Below are positions 27,166 through 37,168 of a stretch of 64,000 nt of DNA, piece by piece; positions within the stretch are counted from its first letter, which is position 1, and each line of letters opens with the position of its first letter. Both the position numbers and the translations under genes were made by a program. The notes below the pieces were generated by a model that was given only the letters and a program-made list of their open reading frames with translations, did not search any database and had not been told where the DNA came from. The stretch spans positions 1 through 64,000 of the forward strand of contig CANMDT010000001.1 of the NCBI GenBank assembly GCA_947496715.1, written 5' to 3'. This DNA comes from Myxococcales bacterium (lineage in GTDB: Bacteria; Myxococcota_A; Bradymonadia; REDH01).

Positions 27166-30100
27166 ATGACAACTCTCCGCTCCCTCCGTATCGCGCTCGC
27201 GCTTCCGCTCGCGCTTGCTGCCTGCAGCGATGATCCTGCGCGCTCCGGCGGAGGTACCGATACCTCCAGCAACACGCAGACCGACACCGCCATTATCGAC
27301 AGCGGTGCCGATTCCACCGTCGACAGCAGCTCCGGAGATACGTCGAGCGAAGACACCGAACTCCAAGACACCGCGCCCGATGGCTCCGGTGACACCTCCA
27401 TCGAAGACACCGCGCCCGACGGCTCCGGCGACACCGACACGGGAGACACCTCGCCACCGTCGACGGCCATCGTCATCAGCGAGCTGATGAAGGACCCCTG
27501 CGCCGTCTCCGACGGCGTCGGCGAGTGGTTCGAGGTCACCAACATCTCCGCCGCCCCCTACGATCTCCGCGGCGTGGTCATCTCGGACGACGGCAGCGAC
27601 AGCCATACCATCACCGGCGCCGATCCCATCCTCGTGACGCCAGGCGCAACCTTCTTGCTCGCTGCCAGCGGTGATACCGCCGTCAACGGAGGCCTCACGC
27701 CAGGCTACGTCTACAGCGGCCTGCTGCTGGCCAACGGCGACGACGCGATCGTCCTCACGGCAGCCGACGGCTCGCTGCTCGACGCCGTGCGCTACACCCG
27801 AACCGGCTTCCCCAACACAGCCTGCGCCTCACTCTCCCTCGCCGACGCCAGCGCCGGCAGCATCGCCAACGATGATGGCGCCGGCTGGTGCGACGGCTCA
27901 GCCCTCTACAACCTCCGCGACGCAGGCACGCCAGGCGCCACAAACAGCGCCTGCCCTGCGCCGCCCACGGTCGACCGCTGCCGCCTTGTTGCGCCAACCT
28001 TCCTCGAAGCGCGCCCCGGCGATGAACTCACCGCTGTCGCCTCGCTCATCGCTCCAGGACTCACCGACCGCTCCACCGCCACCGACACCAATGCGCGACT
28101 CCGGTTTGAGGTAGGCTTCGGGACGAGCGATACAACGCCGGACGCCGCTTGGATCTGGTCGCCCATCGCAGCCGACACGACCTGGGCCGAGTCCACCGAA
28201 GCAGCCCTCGACCAGTATGCCGGCACCTTCGCGGCGCCCACGACCGGAAGCTACGATGTCGCCGCCCGTGTCTCGCTCGACAACGGTCTCACCTGGACAC
28301 TCTGTGACCTCGCGGTCGACGGCTCAGACGGTTCGCTCGACGGCTACCAGCCGAGCAACGCCGGCAAGCTGACAGTGCTCGGCATCTGCGACCCCAACCC
28401 CTGTATCACCCCCCCTGCGACCATCTGCAACCTCGCCGGCTCGGGCATCATCTCCTACGGCGCGGGCAGCTGCACCGAGGTCGCCGGCCGCGGCGTCTGC
28501 GACTATCCCGCCACCCCCACGGCCTGCGCGCCGGGCCAGGTCTGCATCGACGCCATCTGTACCCAACCGCCCAGCGCGCCAACCGAGGCCGGTCAGGTGA
28601 TCGTCTCCGAGTTCATGCCCCAGTCCATCGGCGGCACAGACAACGGCGAGTGGGTCGAACTCCACAACACCACCACCACCGCCTTCAACATCCGGAACTG
28701 CATCCTCGGCGAAGGCACGACCGATGCCCACACCATCGCACGCGAACTGATCGTCCCTGCCGGCGGCTACCGCGTGCTCGCCCGGAGCGCCGACCCCGTC
28801 GCCAACCACGGCCTCACGCCAGACTACATCTATTCCGGCTTCAGCCTCCGAAACACCGCAGACAGCATCATCCTCACCTGCGCCGGCACCGAGATCGATC
28901 GCCGCGACTACACCGCCGCCGATGTACAGCTCGGCGTGTCGCGGCAGCTCGACAGCGACCACCTCGATGGCGCCGCCAACGATGTCGCTTTGAACTGGTG
29001 CGAGAGCCGCGCCACCTATGGCACCGCGGGCAAGTTCGGAACGCCCGGCAGCGCAAACCGGAGCTGCAGCCCGGACCCTGTTGCCGTGAACTGGTGCCGG
29101 CTCCAGGCGCCTGCATCGGCCGTCGTCACGGAGGGAACCTCCAGCAGCTGGTCGGGCCGCCTCTACATCGCCGGCCTCACCACGCTGACCACCGGCGTCG
29201 ACCCCTACGGCTCGCTTCGCGCGGAGGTCGGATTCGGCCCCGCCGACATCGACCCGACCAGCACGCCGACCGCCTGGAGCTGGGCCACCGCCCTCCCCAG
29301 CCCCGGCTATAACGCCACCACCGCCGGCGAGCCCAACAACGATGAGTATGTCGGGACGCTCGTCGCGCCGACGCCGCAGTCGAGCCGCGTCGCCTTCCGC
29401 TTCTCCGGCAATGGTGGCACCAGCTGGACCTACTGCGACCGCAACATCGGCGCCGGTGCCGATGGCGCAGAGAACGGCTTCGCGCTCGCAGACGCCGGCA
29501 CGCTGCTGAGCCTCTCCTCCGCAATCTGCGAACCCAACCCCTGCACCCTCCCGCTGCCTGACTACTGCGCAGACGGCTTCACCGCCGCCGCCTATCTGCC
29601 GACCGGCGTATGCGCGCCGCTCGCAGACGGAACGCCGGAGTGCACCTTTGAGACCACGCTCACCAACTGTCTCACCGCCGAGCAGCGCTGCAGCGGCGGG
29701 CAATGCGTAGACGCCGCGCCCGCTCCGTCGACGGCCGGCGCCCTCGTCTTCACAGAGGTCATGGCCGCCTCCCAGGCGGGCACTGGCGACCGCGGCGAAT
29801 GGTTCGAGATCTCCAACACCACCGCGGAGCCACTCGACCTCTCGCGCTGCACCATCACGGATGACGGCTCCGACATCCACGACATCGCCGGCCCCCTCGT
29901 CATCCCCGCCGGCGGCACCCTGCTGCTGGCCCGCTCCTCCAACACGGTCGAGAACCACGGCATCACCCCCGACTACACCTACGCCGGCATCACCCTCGGC
30001 AACACCGCCGACGCGCTGAATCTCACCTGTGACGGGCTGCTCATCGACCGCATCGCCTGGACAGCCGGCTTCAGCATCGCGGGAACTGCACGGCAGCTCG

Positions 30101-32964
30101 ACCGCGACCTCATCAACGCCGATGCGAACGACCTGCTCGACAACTGGTGCGCCGCCCGCGCCACCTACGGCACCGACGGCAAGTTCGGCTCCCCGGGCGA
30201 GCCCAACGCCAGCTGCGCGCCTGTGACCTACAGCATCGACTGGTGCCGGCTGCAGTACCCAACCGCCGCGCAGGTCACCGAGGGCAACGAGGTCACCGTC
30301 TATGGCCGCCTTTACATCGCCGGCCTCACCACGCTCACCATCGCCATCGACCCCGCAGCAGAGGTCTCGGGGCAGGTCGGCTACGGCCCGCGAGGCAGCA
30401 ACCCCGGCGACCCCGGCTGGTCCTGGTTCGACGCCACACCCAACGCCACCTGGGACAGCCTCTCCTTCTCCGAAACGGCGAACGACGAGTACCAGGCACA
30501 GCTCGCCGCGCCTGCCTTCGGAGCAACCAACAGCTACGATTTCGCCTTCCGCTTCTCAGGCGATTCCCGCGCAACCTGGACCTACTGCGACCGCAACGCA
30601 GGCGCAGGCTCCGACGGCGCGCAAGACGGCTATCAGGCAGCCAATGCGGGCCAGCTTTCGGTACTCTCTGCCGATATCTGCATCCCCAACCCCTGCGCGG
30701 CGCCACCGGCCAACAGCTGCATCAACAGCACCACCCTGCTCACCCAGCTCCCCGCACTCTGCTCGAACAACGGCGCCGGCGGCTTCACCTGCGACTACCC
30801 GACCAGCATCACCAGCTGCGCCGCGGACGAGGCCTGTGCAGACGGTGCCTGCGTCACCACCATCTTCGCACCCGCAGCACGCGGAGACCTCTACTTTACC
30901 GAAATCATGGCCGCCTCTGGGAGCACGGCTGGCGCCGACGCCGGCGAGTGGTTCGAAATGCGCAACGCCACCGCAGCACCCCTTAACCTCGAAGGCTGCG
31001 AGCTCAGCGATGCCGCCGCCACCACCCACATCATCGCCTCGACGCTGGTCGTCGGGGCGGGCCAGACCGCGCTCTTCGCACGCAACGCAGCAGAGGTTGC
31101 TCTGCTCGGCGCAACCGCGAACTACGAGTACCGCGGCATCGCCCTCAACAACACGGGCGAGTCGCTCTATCTGCGCTGCGGAGGCCTCCTTATCGACGAG
31201 GTGACCATCACGACGGCGCAGACGGTCCCCGGCACCGCCATCCAGCTCTCCCCTGCCGGCATTGGCGCCGATGCGAACGACACGGCGAGCAACTGGTGCC
31301 TCGCCAGCACGCCCATCCCGAGCTCCACACTGCTCGCCACACCCGGCACAGGCAATGCCCTCTGCGGCAACGAGCCGCTCACCATCGGCTGGTGCCGCCT
31401 GCAGTGGCCGCTCGACCCGACGGTTGCCGCCGGCACCTCCTTCACCACCTATGGCCGCCTCTACATCGCCGGCCTCACAGACCGCGACAACGGCAACAAT
31501 CCGGACGCCCGTATCACCGCACAAGCGGGATTCGGAGACCCCGGAACGCTGCCCGACACCGCCTCCTGGAGCTGGACCGGCGCGACCCCCGAGCTCACCT
31601 ACCCCGGCGCGAACGCCGAGGCTGCCAATGACGAGTACAGCACCTCGCTCAGCATCCCCGCAGACCGCGCCTCGAACGCCGACTTCGGCTTCCGCTTCTC
31701 GGGCGATGGAGGCACCACCTGGACCTACTGCGATCGCAACGCCGGACCCGACGCAGACGGCGCGGAGGGCGGCTTCCAGCCCGCCAACGCAGGTCACGCT
31801 TCCGTCACGGGCGCCTGCGCTCCCAACCCCTGCCTGAGCGTCCCCGCCGACGGCTGCGCAGACGGCACCACCGTGCGCAACTACAGCCCGACCGGAACCT
31901 GCTCCATCCTCTCGGGGAGCGCGAGCTGCGACTACACCTACCTCGACACCGCCTGTGGCTCAGGCCTTGTCTGCCTCGCCGGCGCCTGTTCCGCACCGCC
32001 CCCGCCCATCGCTGCGGGCGAGATTGTCTTCACCGAACTGCTCGCGCGCGGCTCCCAGATCGCCGACAACGCAGCGGACGACCTCGACGAGTTCATTGAA
32101 CTCTACAACACGACCAGCCGCTCGATCGACCTCGCCGGCTGCACGCTGGATGCCACCGGTTCTGCGTCGGGTCTCACCCGCTTCACGCTCCCCGCAGGCA
32201 CCGTTCTGCCGGCCGCAAGCTATCGCGCCCTCTTCCGCGCAAGCGCCACCGCCACGCGGCCTCCGGGTAGCCTCTCGGTCGTGGGGCTCTCGCTGCCCGA
32301 TGATGTCACCACGCTCTCGCTCACCTGCGCCGCCACGGTCATCGATGGCGCCACCATCTCGGCATCGCTCGTCTGGGCAGGCGTCGCAGCGCAGCTCGAC
32401 CCCACCCGGCTCAACCTCGCCGCCTCCGACAGCGCCGCAGACTGGTGCGCCGCCTCCACCGGACTCGGCTCTCAGCTCCTCGGCACGCCAGGCACAGTAG
32501 GTGGCCCCTGCCCCACCGGCACCATCACAGGCGGCCAGTGGTGCAGGCTCCAATATCCGACAGACATCGATACCACGGCGGGCACCTCCGTCGCACTCTA
32601 CGGCCGTATCTACCTTGACGGCATCTCCACCCGCTCCGACGCGGTGAATCCGGACCCGCGCCTCCGCCTGCGCTGGGGCTTCGGCCCCGCAGGATCAGAC
32701 CCGGCCGCCGGTGGCTGGACCTGGAAAGCCGCCGTCCCGAACGCCTTCTGGAACGCTGCCACCGCAGGCGAACCCAACAACGATGAGTACTGGGTCGAGA
32801 GCTCCATGCCCGCCGCCTCCGGCTCGCCCTACGCCCACGCCTTCAGCATGAGCCGCGATTCCGGCGCCACCTGGATCTACTGCGACCGCAATGCCGGTGG
32901 TGGCTCCGATGGATACGCCGACGGCTACCAGACCGCGAACGCCGGTTCGCTCCTCGTGCGATGA
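27166..32964 (+). CDS. Giant lipoprotein with five lamin-tail-domain repeat units
   Basis: The start is the ATG at 27166 (GGTGA upstream; the track GTG start adds three residues). The product is 1,932 residues with a lipoprotein signal ending in LALAAC. An Asp/Thr/Ser/Gly tether extends to about residue 100. The body is a fivefold repeat. Each unit has a lamin-tail domain (e.g. VISELM...GEWFEV, ...SDSHTI), then a WCRLQ...GRLYIAGLT...NDEY...WTYCDRNAG module. Between units lie four cysteine-rich linkers starting C.PNPC. Lamin-tail domains in bacteria are often attached to secreted nucleases or surface proteins, but no catalytic domain is visible here. It probably forms a long rod on the outer surface; the function is unknown. 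Confidence 0.88.
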   Translation: MTTLRSLRIALALPLALAACSDDPARSGGGTDTSSNTQTDTAIIDSGADSTVDSSSGDTSSEDTELQDTAPDGSGDTSIEDTAPDGSGDTDTGDTSPPSTAIVISELMKDPCAVSDGVGEWFEVTNISAAPYDLRGVVISDDGSDSHTITGADPILVTPGATFLLAASGDTAVNGGLTPGYVYSGLLLANGDDAIVLTAADGSLLDAVRYTRTGFPNTACASLSLADASAGSIANDDGAGWCDGSALYNLRDAGTPGATNSACPAPPTVDRCRLVAPTFLEARPGDELTAVASLIAPGLTDRSTATDTNARLRFEVGFGTSDTTPDAAWIWSPIAADTTWAESTEAALDQYAGTFAAPTTGSYDVAARVSLDNGLTWTLCDLAVDGSDGSLDGYQPSNAGKLTVLGICDPNPCITPPATICNLAGSGIISYGAGSCTEVAGRGVCDYPATPTACAPGQVCIDAICTQPPSAPTEAGQVIVSEFMPQSIGGTDNGEWVELHNTTTTAFNIRNCILGEGTTDAHTIARELIVPAGGYRVLARSADPVANHGLTPDYIYSGFSLRNTADSIILTCAGTEIDRRDYTAADVQLGVSRQLDSDHLDGAANDVALNWCESRATYGTAGKFGTPGSANRSCSPDPVAVNWCRLQAPASAVVTEGTSSSWSGRLYIAGLTTLTTGVDPYGSLRAEVGFGPADIDPTSTPTAWSWATALPSPGYNATTAGEPNNDEYVGTLVAPTPQSSRVAFRFSGNGGTSWTYCDRNIGAGADGAENGFALADAGTLLSLSSAICEPNPCTLPLPDYCADGFTAAAYLPTGVCAPLADGTPECTFETTLTNCLTAEQRCSGGQCVDAAPAPSTAGALVFTEVMAASQAGTGDRGEWFEISNTTAEPLDLSRCTITDDGSDIHDIAGPLVIPAGGTLLLARSSNTVENHGITPDYTYAGITLGNTADALNLTCDGLLIDRIAWTAGFSIAGTARQLDRDLINADANDLLDNWCAARATYGTDGKFGSPGEPNASCAPVTYSIDWCRLQYPTAAQVTEGNEVTVYGRLYIAGLTTLTIAIDPAAEVSGQVGYGPRGSNPGDPGWSWFDATPNATWDSLSFSETANDEYQAQLAAPAFGATNSYDFAFRFSGDSRATWTYCDRNAGAGSDGAQDGYQAANAGQLSVLSADICIPNPCAAPPANSCINSTTLLTQLPALCSNNGAGGFTCDYPTSITSCAADEACADGACVTTIFAPAARGDLYFTEIMAASGSTAGADAGEWFEMRNATAAPLNLEGCELSDAAATTHIIASTLVVGAGQTALFARNAAEVALLGATANYEYRGIALNNTGESLYLRCGGLLIDEVTITTAQTVPGTAIQLSPAGIGADANDTASNWCLASTPIPSSTLLATPGTGNALCGNEPLTIGWCRLQWPLDPTVAAGTSFTTYGRLYIAGLTDRDNGNNPDARITAQAGFGDPGTLPDTASWSWTGATPELTYPGANAEAANDEYSTSLSIPADRASNADFGFRFSGDGGTTWTYCDRNAGPDADGAEGGFQPANAGHASVTGACAPNPCLSVPADGCADGTTVRNYSPTGTCSILSGSASCDYTYLDTACGSGLVCLAGACSAPPPPIAAGEIVFTELLARGSQIADNAADDLDEFIELYNTTSRSIDLAGCTLDATGSASGLTRFTLPAGTVLPAASYRALFRASATATRPPGSLSVVGLSLPDDVTTLSLTCAATVIDGATISASLVWAGVAAQLDPTRLNLAASDSAADWCAASTGLGSQLLGTPGTVGGPCPTGTITGGQWCRLQYPTDIDTTAGTSVALYGRIYLDGISTRSDAVNPDPRLRLRWGFGPAGSDPAAGGWTWKAAVPNAFWNAATAGEPNNDEYWVESSMPAASGSPYAHAFSMSRDSGATWIYCDRNAGGGSDGYADGYQTANAGSLLVR
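27469..32961 (+). repeat. Five roughly 1.13-kb degenerate coding repeats
   Basis: Lamin-tail units begin near 27469, 28594, 29740, 30880 and 32010, a period of about 1.13 kb. The paired WCRLQ/YCDRN modules repeat with the same spacing. Copies 2 and 3 look closest (ANHGLTPDY versus ENHGITPDY); copy 5 is the most divergent and longer at its start. Confidence 0.85.
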
Positions 32965-33205
32965 GCCAACAGGCAGCCGACGACGCTGCACTTGTCACAC
33001 GCGGGTGACGCAAGCGGGAGGCAGCCCTAGAACACTCCGGGCTGCGACAGTCGGCGCGCAGACGGCGACAGAGACCGCGCCTATCTCGCCCGGCTCCGTT
33101 CCAGCGGGAGACCCTGCGATCGTGACAATTCGGAGACATCCGACGCCTCTGCTGCTACCTTCAGCGCTCCGGTAACTCCCTCCCTTGTACCCAGCAGCGG
33201 CACCC
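32965..33205. other. Intergenic region before the PHP lipoprotein
   Basis: A 241-bp gap with no convincing gene. It contains a 7-bp perfect inverted repeat (GCAGCCC / GGGCTGC, 33021-33045) without a U-tract, and a GCTACCTT element (33155-33161) resembling the -10 boxes seen elsewhere in the window, with no clear -35. Confidence 0.4.
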
Positions 33206-34726
33206 ATGCGCAGGCTCCTTCAGCACCCCCTCCTCCTCGCGGCCATGCTCAGCCTCTGCCTGGCTGGCTGCAGCAGCGACAAGAACGCCGCGGTCGGTAG
33301 CGATACCGCCACCGACGGCTCCGCTGCGGCGGATAGCGGCTCCGGCGAAGGGAGCGGCTCCGGCGACACCGGCAGCAGCGGCAGCGCAGACGACACCACC
33401 GCAGACGCAGAGACCACGGCCCCCCTCTACGAGCGGCAATACCCGCTCACAGAGACCTTCCCCGCCCCCGCGGGCAAGGTCTGGCGCCGCTCCATCGTCC
33501 ACCTCCACTCCACCCACTCGCACGACGCCTGCGACGGCAACCCGCGGGTCGACGGCCAGTACAACTTTGCCTGCCTCGCCAGCCTGCGCGCAGCGCTCTG
33601 CAAGACCCGCATCGACGTCGCCAACCTCACCGACCACCCCGACCTCTTCGCCGAGACCCCCTGGCCCGATACGCTCCTCTTCGACCCCGCCACCGACGAG
33701 CTCGTGACCGACGCCGACGGACGCCGCTACAACCAGATGCGCTGCCCGGACGGCTTCGTCGTCACCATCACCGCCGGCATGGAGTCGGCACTCATGCCCA
33801 TCCAGTTCCGCGGCCCCCTCTCCGAGGATGCGGAGCAGAACAAGACGCTGCTCAGCGGCAGCGACGGCGTCGCCATGACGCGCTTCCGCGACGCAGGCGC
33901 CCTCGCCTGGGTTGCCCACACCGAGTCCAAGACACTCGAAGAGCTCGATGACCTCAACGTCGGCGGTCTCGAGATCTACAACCTCCACGCCAACATCGAC
34001 CCAAAAATCCGACCGCTCCTCGGCCTCGATCCCTTCGGCTTTGCAGGCTCCGTCTTCCCCTTCATCGGCGGCGGAACCCGCGCCAATGCCGACTTCGCCC
34101 TGCTCGGCTTTCTTGCCCCCAACCAGAACGCGCTCGACAAGTGGGCAACCGTCAACATGACCCGACTTGTCGTCGGTACAGGCGGCACCGACGCGCACGA
34201 GAACACGCTCCCGCAGATTGCCACCGACGGTGAGCGCATGGACAGCTACCGCCGCATGATCGGCTGGTTTGCGAACTACGTTCTGGCGGAGGACGACTCC
34301 TTCGCCGCCTACCGCACCGCGCTCGCCACAGGCCGCAGCTTCGTAGGATTCGACACGCTCGGCAGCCCAGCCGGCTTTGATGCAGCCGCCTTCGACGCCG
34401 CAGGCAGCCGCTACGAGATGGGCTCCTCCTTCCTCCCGACGGAGGGCGCATACATCCAGGCAACGGTGCCGCAGATCAGCACGCCGGAAGGTGGCGACGC
34501 AGCAATCCGCACCCTCCTCTTCCGCTCGACAGGAACCACCTGGGAACAGGTCGGCGAGGCCGGCGTCGGCGAGGTCCGGTTCCCCATCAGCGAGCCCGGT
34601 ATCTACCGTGTCGAGGTCCGCATGACCCCCACGCACCTCCTCCCCTTCCTCGAGCGGCTCGGACGCCTCGCGAGCAACGAACTGCCCTGGATCTATGGCA
34701 ACCCGTTCCGGCTCGTCGCGCCCTAG
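33206..34726 (+). CDS. Exported PHP-domain metallohydrolase-like lipoprotein
   Basis: The start is the ATG at 33206 (the track begins at a TTG). The 506-residue lipoprotein has signal end SLCLAGC and an Asp/Ser/Gly tether to about residue 75. The body shows PHP metal-site motifs: IVHLHSTHSHDAC (HxH), NLTDHPDLF (TDH), AWVAHTESKTLEEL and GGTDAHENTLP near residue 335, with the typical order. PHP proteins are trinuclear metal phosphoesterases or related hydrolases. Secreted CehA/McbA-like members act on varied esters or sugars. A C-terminal beta domain (about 400-480) may bind ligand. The 3' end is only 3 bp from the convergent HD-GYP regulator. The substrate is unknown. Confidence 0.85.
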   Translation: MRRLLQHPLLLAAMLSLCLAGCSSDKNAAVGSDTATDGSAAADSGSGEGSGSGDTGSSGSADDTTADAETTAPLYERQYPLTETFPAPAGKVWRRSIVHLHSTHSHDACDGNPRVDGQYNFACLASLRAALCKTRIDVANLTDHPDLFAETPWPDTLLFDPATDELVTDADGRRYNQMRCPDGFVVTITAGMESALMPIQFRGPLSEDAEQNKTLLSGSDGVAMTRFRDAGALAWVAHTESKTLEELDDLNVGGLEIYNLHANIDPKIRPLLGLDPFGFAGSVFPFIGGGTRANADFALLGFLAPNQNALDKWATVNMTRLVVGTGGTDAHENTLPQIATDGERMDSYRRMIGWFANYVLAEDDSFAAYRTALATGRSFVGFDTLGSPAGFDAAAFDAAGSRYEMGSSFLPTEGAYIQATVPQISTPEGGDAAIRTLLFRSTGTTWEQVGEAGVGEVRFPISEPGIYRVEVRMTPTHLLPFLERLGRLASNELPWIYGNPFRLVAP

Positions 34727-34729
34727 CCC

Positions 34730-35800
34730 CTACGCGTCTTTGATGAACTCCACGATCTGACGCAGCTCGGGCTCCGCGCGCATCGCTGCATCTATGAGTC
34801 GTGGGTCGAAGGCGGAGCCGGCCTCCAGGCGGAGTTGCGACATTGCCTCCCCCCACGCCAGACGAGCGCGGTAACTCCGCGGCGCCGTCATCGCGTCCAG
34901 CGCATCGGCGATCGCTGCCACGCGGCCCTCCAGCGGAATCGCCTCTCCCTGCAATCCGTGCGGATAGCCCCCACCATCCCATCGCTCGTGGTGAGACCGC
35001 GCCATGCGCACCGCCGAGTCATCGGCGAGCGCACCGCCACGCGCGAGCAGCCTGGCCCCCGCCTCGCAGTGACCGCGCATCCGCGAGACCTCCTCCGCGG
35101 TCCAGACCCCAGCCTCCAACCGGAGCGCACCGACCATCTCGATCATCCCGATGTCGTGCCACGGTGAAGCTCTGCGAATCCCCTCAACCTCCGTCGGTGT
35201 GCAGCCTGCCGACGCAGCGATGGTGACAGCATACCGTGCGAACCGATCGCCATGCATCGAGCCGCTCTCCACGCCGCCCTCTATGCCACTGGCCACCGAG
35301 AGGGCATGCGCCTCGTAGACCGTCCGCTGCGACTCCATCGCGCTGGCCAGCAGCTCCTCCTTGTTGCGCGACGCAAACCACTGGCCCGTACCGGTCGCGC
35401 CGCCGCTCCGAAGCGCCGACCGCAGCCCGCGCATCTCCGACGACTTCCGCATCGCGATCTCCACCGTGCAGATGAGCAGAGAGGGCTCGAACGGTTTGAT
35501 GACCAAGCCGTGGATACCGCCGCGGACAAGCTGTTCCAGCACCTCCAGCTCGCTCTCCGCGGTCATCATCACTACGGGCGGCGCATCGAGATCGTCCCGC
35601 AGCGCAGCCACCAGCACATCGCCGTCTTGCCCCTTCATGCGCAGGTCGCTCACCACAACATCCAGCAGGCTCGATCCGATGAAGGCCAGCGCGCTCGCCA
35701 CATCGTTGCGAACCGTCACCGCGTGACCTCGACGCCGCAACAGCAGCGCCACAAGATCTGCAACCAGCGTGTCATTATCGACGACCAGTATTCTACCCAC
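34730..35800 (-). CDS. Response regulator with HD-GYP c-di-GMP phosphodiesterase domain
   Basis: I place the start at the GTG at 35800 (AAGGGAG upstream, VGRILVVDND at the receiver start); the track adds 32 poorly conserved residues. The roughly 356-residue product has a receiver domain (VVVSDLRM phospho-acceptor Asp, MMTAES, IKPFEP) and a C-terminal HD-GYP domain. The latter has WHDIGMIEM, GHCEAGARLL, HHERWDGGGYP and VAAIADALDAMTAPRSY. The HD, HHE and GYP elements are intact apart from HDIGM for HDIGK, so it should hydrolyse c-di-GMP under phosphorylation control. It is divergent from the REC-kinase gene and probably receives phosphate from one of the neighbouring kinases. Confidence 0.9.
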   Translation of the reverse strand: MGRILVVDNDTLVADLVALLLRRRGHAVTVRNDVASALAFIGSSLLDVVVSDLRMKGQDGDVLVAALRDDLDAPPVVMMTAESELEVLEQLVRGGIHGLVIKPFEPSLLICTVEIAMRKSSEMRGLRSALRSGGATGTGQWFASRNKEELLASAMESQRTVYEAHALSVASGIEGGVESGSMHGDRFARYAVTIAASAGCTPTEVEGIRRASPWHDIGMIEMVGALRLEAGVWTAEEVSRMRGHCEAGARLLARGGALADDSAVRMARSHHERWDGGGYPHGLQGEAIPLEGRVAAIADALDAMTAPRSYRARLAWGEAMSQLRLEAGSAFDPRLIDAAMRAEPELRQIVEFIKDA

Positions 35801-35920
35801 GACTGCCGCTCCCTTGCTTGCTCGACTGCCTCTCTCGCCTGACGACTCTACCACCAGTTTTCCGATCGGCAAAACGCGGAACGCGCTCGTTGACACCCGA
35901 GCTTTTTTGTCGCAAGTCGG

Positions 35921-35933
35921 GATCGTTACGATC
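35921..35933. promoter_or_regulatory. Perfect 13-bp palindrome between divergent signalling genes
   Basis: GATCGTTACGATC (GATCGT-T-ACGATC) lies 15 bp before the REC-kinase ATG. Its centre, TACGAT, could be a -10 box, with TTTTGT 16 bp upstream. The symmetry fits an operator for a dimeric regulator, but no regulator is identified. Confidence 0.35.
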
Positions 35934-35947
35934 TTGGGAGCCTCTTC

Positions 35948-37168
35948 ATGCTCGACACCACCTCACTCCACGCATCGATGCGGGATCTCGGTCTCGAACC
36001 GGTGATCTGCCGCCGCGTGCTGATCGTGGACGACGAACCGGCACTCGTCGAGACCCTCGAAGGGCTCCTCGAGGACCACTTCGACGTCATCACCGCCTCC
36101 GGCGGGCGAGACGCACTCCGCCAGCTCGAGGCCGGCGATATCGTCGACGTGATCGTCACAGACCAGCGCATGCCCGGCATGCTCGGTGTCGACTTCCTCG
36201 AAGAGGCCTCTAAGCGGCTCCCCGACACCATCCGCATGGTCGTCACCGCCTACGCCGACGTCGAGCCCATCATCGACGCCATCAACCGCGGAGCCGCCTA
36301 CCGCTTTCTCTCCAAGCCCTACAACGCCGATGAGCTCCGCGCCGCCATCTCAGAGGGCATGCAGCTCAAAGCGGCGCGCACCTCGCTCGGCCACCTCATG
36401 GCCGCCCTCGAGACCCGCCGCAACGACATCGAAACCGCGCTCGATGAGCTCCGCGCCGCCCAAGACCAGCTCGTCGCCGCAGAGCGGCTCACCACCTTGG
36501 GCAAGATGACCGCCGGCATCGCGCACGACATCCGCAACCAGCTCGCGGGCATGCGTGTCATGCTCTCGCTGCTGCAAGGCTCCGGCGCAGAGTCTTTCCT
36601 CCACGAACCCACCAAGCGAGCCGTCGCCTCGCTCGACCACCTCTCCAGACTCGTCAACGAGGCACAGGAATTCGCCAGGGCCGACAGTGGCGCGCTGCAG
36701 CGCCTCCGCGTCGACCCACGCGAACTCATCGCAGACACGCTCGTCCTCTGGCGCGCCGAAAACACCGCCGCCACGGAGCTGGAGGTCGAACTCGACGACA
36801 GCCTTACCTGGCTCACCGTCGATCCACTGCGCGTCACCCAGGGCCTCCTCGTCCTGCTCCGCAACGCAGCGCGCGCCAATCGCGACGATGCCACCGTCGC
36901 CCTCCGTGTTGCCCGCAGCGGGGCCGCGCGTCACGGCGTCCTCTTCTCCGTCATCGACCGCGGCGACGGTATGGACGCAGATACCCTGGCACGCGCCTCC
37001 GAGCCCTTCTTCTCAGCCTTCGACCCGCCATCGCTCGGGCTCGGACTCGAGGTCGCACGACTCGTCGCCACCTCGCATGCCGGCAGCCTCGAAATCACCT
37101 CATCGCCAGGCCTCGGTACCACCGCCTCGCTCCTGCTCGCCGATGCCGACGGAGGCACACATGGCTAG
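35948..37168 (+). CDS. Receiver-histidine kinase fusion (PhcR-like architecture)
   Basis: A 406-residue soluble protein. The receiver domain (20-140) has VLIVDDEP, the phospho-Asp D72 in VTDQRMPG, VVTAYAD and LSKPYN. A coiled-coil linker then leads to a HisKA box, TLGKMTAGIAHDIRNQL, with H193, and a HATPase with NAARAN-type N box, VIDRGDGMD, EPFFSAF and LGLGLEVARL. There is no membrane segment or output domain, so it likely receives phosphate at D72 and controls its own kinase half. A receiver N-terminal to a kinase is the layout reported for PhcR of Ralstonia. The next gene starts 8 bp before its stop codon. Confidence 0.9.
   Translation: MLDTTSLHASMRDLGLEPVICRRVLIVDDEPALVETLEGLLEDHFDVITASGGRDALRQLEAGDIVDVIVTDQRMPGMLGVDFLEEASKRLPDTIRMVVTAYADVEPIIDAINRGAAYRFLSKPYNADELRAAISEGMQLKAARTSLGHLMAALETRRNDIETALDELRAAQDQLVAAERLTTLGKMTAGIAHDIRNQLAGMRVMLSLLQGSGAESFLHEPTKRAVASLDHLSRLVNEAQEFARADSGALQRLRVDPRELIADTLVLWRAENTAATELEVELDDSLTWLTVDPLRVTQGLLVLLRNAARANRDDATVALRVARSGAARHGVLFSVIDRGDGMDADTLARASEPFFSAFDPPSLGLGLEVARLVATSHAGSLEITSSPGLGTTASLLLADADGGTHG

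Noticed and set aside
28324-29958. 544-residue minus-strand ORF (and similar ones at 30556-31797)
   Set aside because: Antisense to the lamin-tail lipoprotein repeats; Gly/Ala/Val shadow peptides without motifs.
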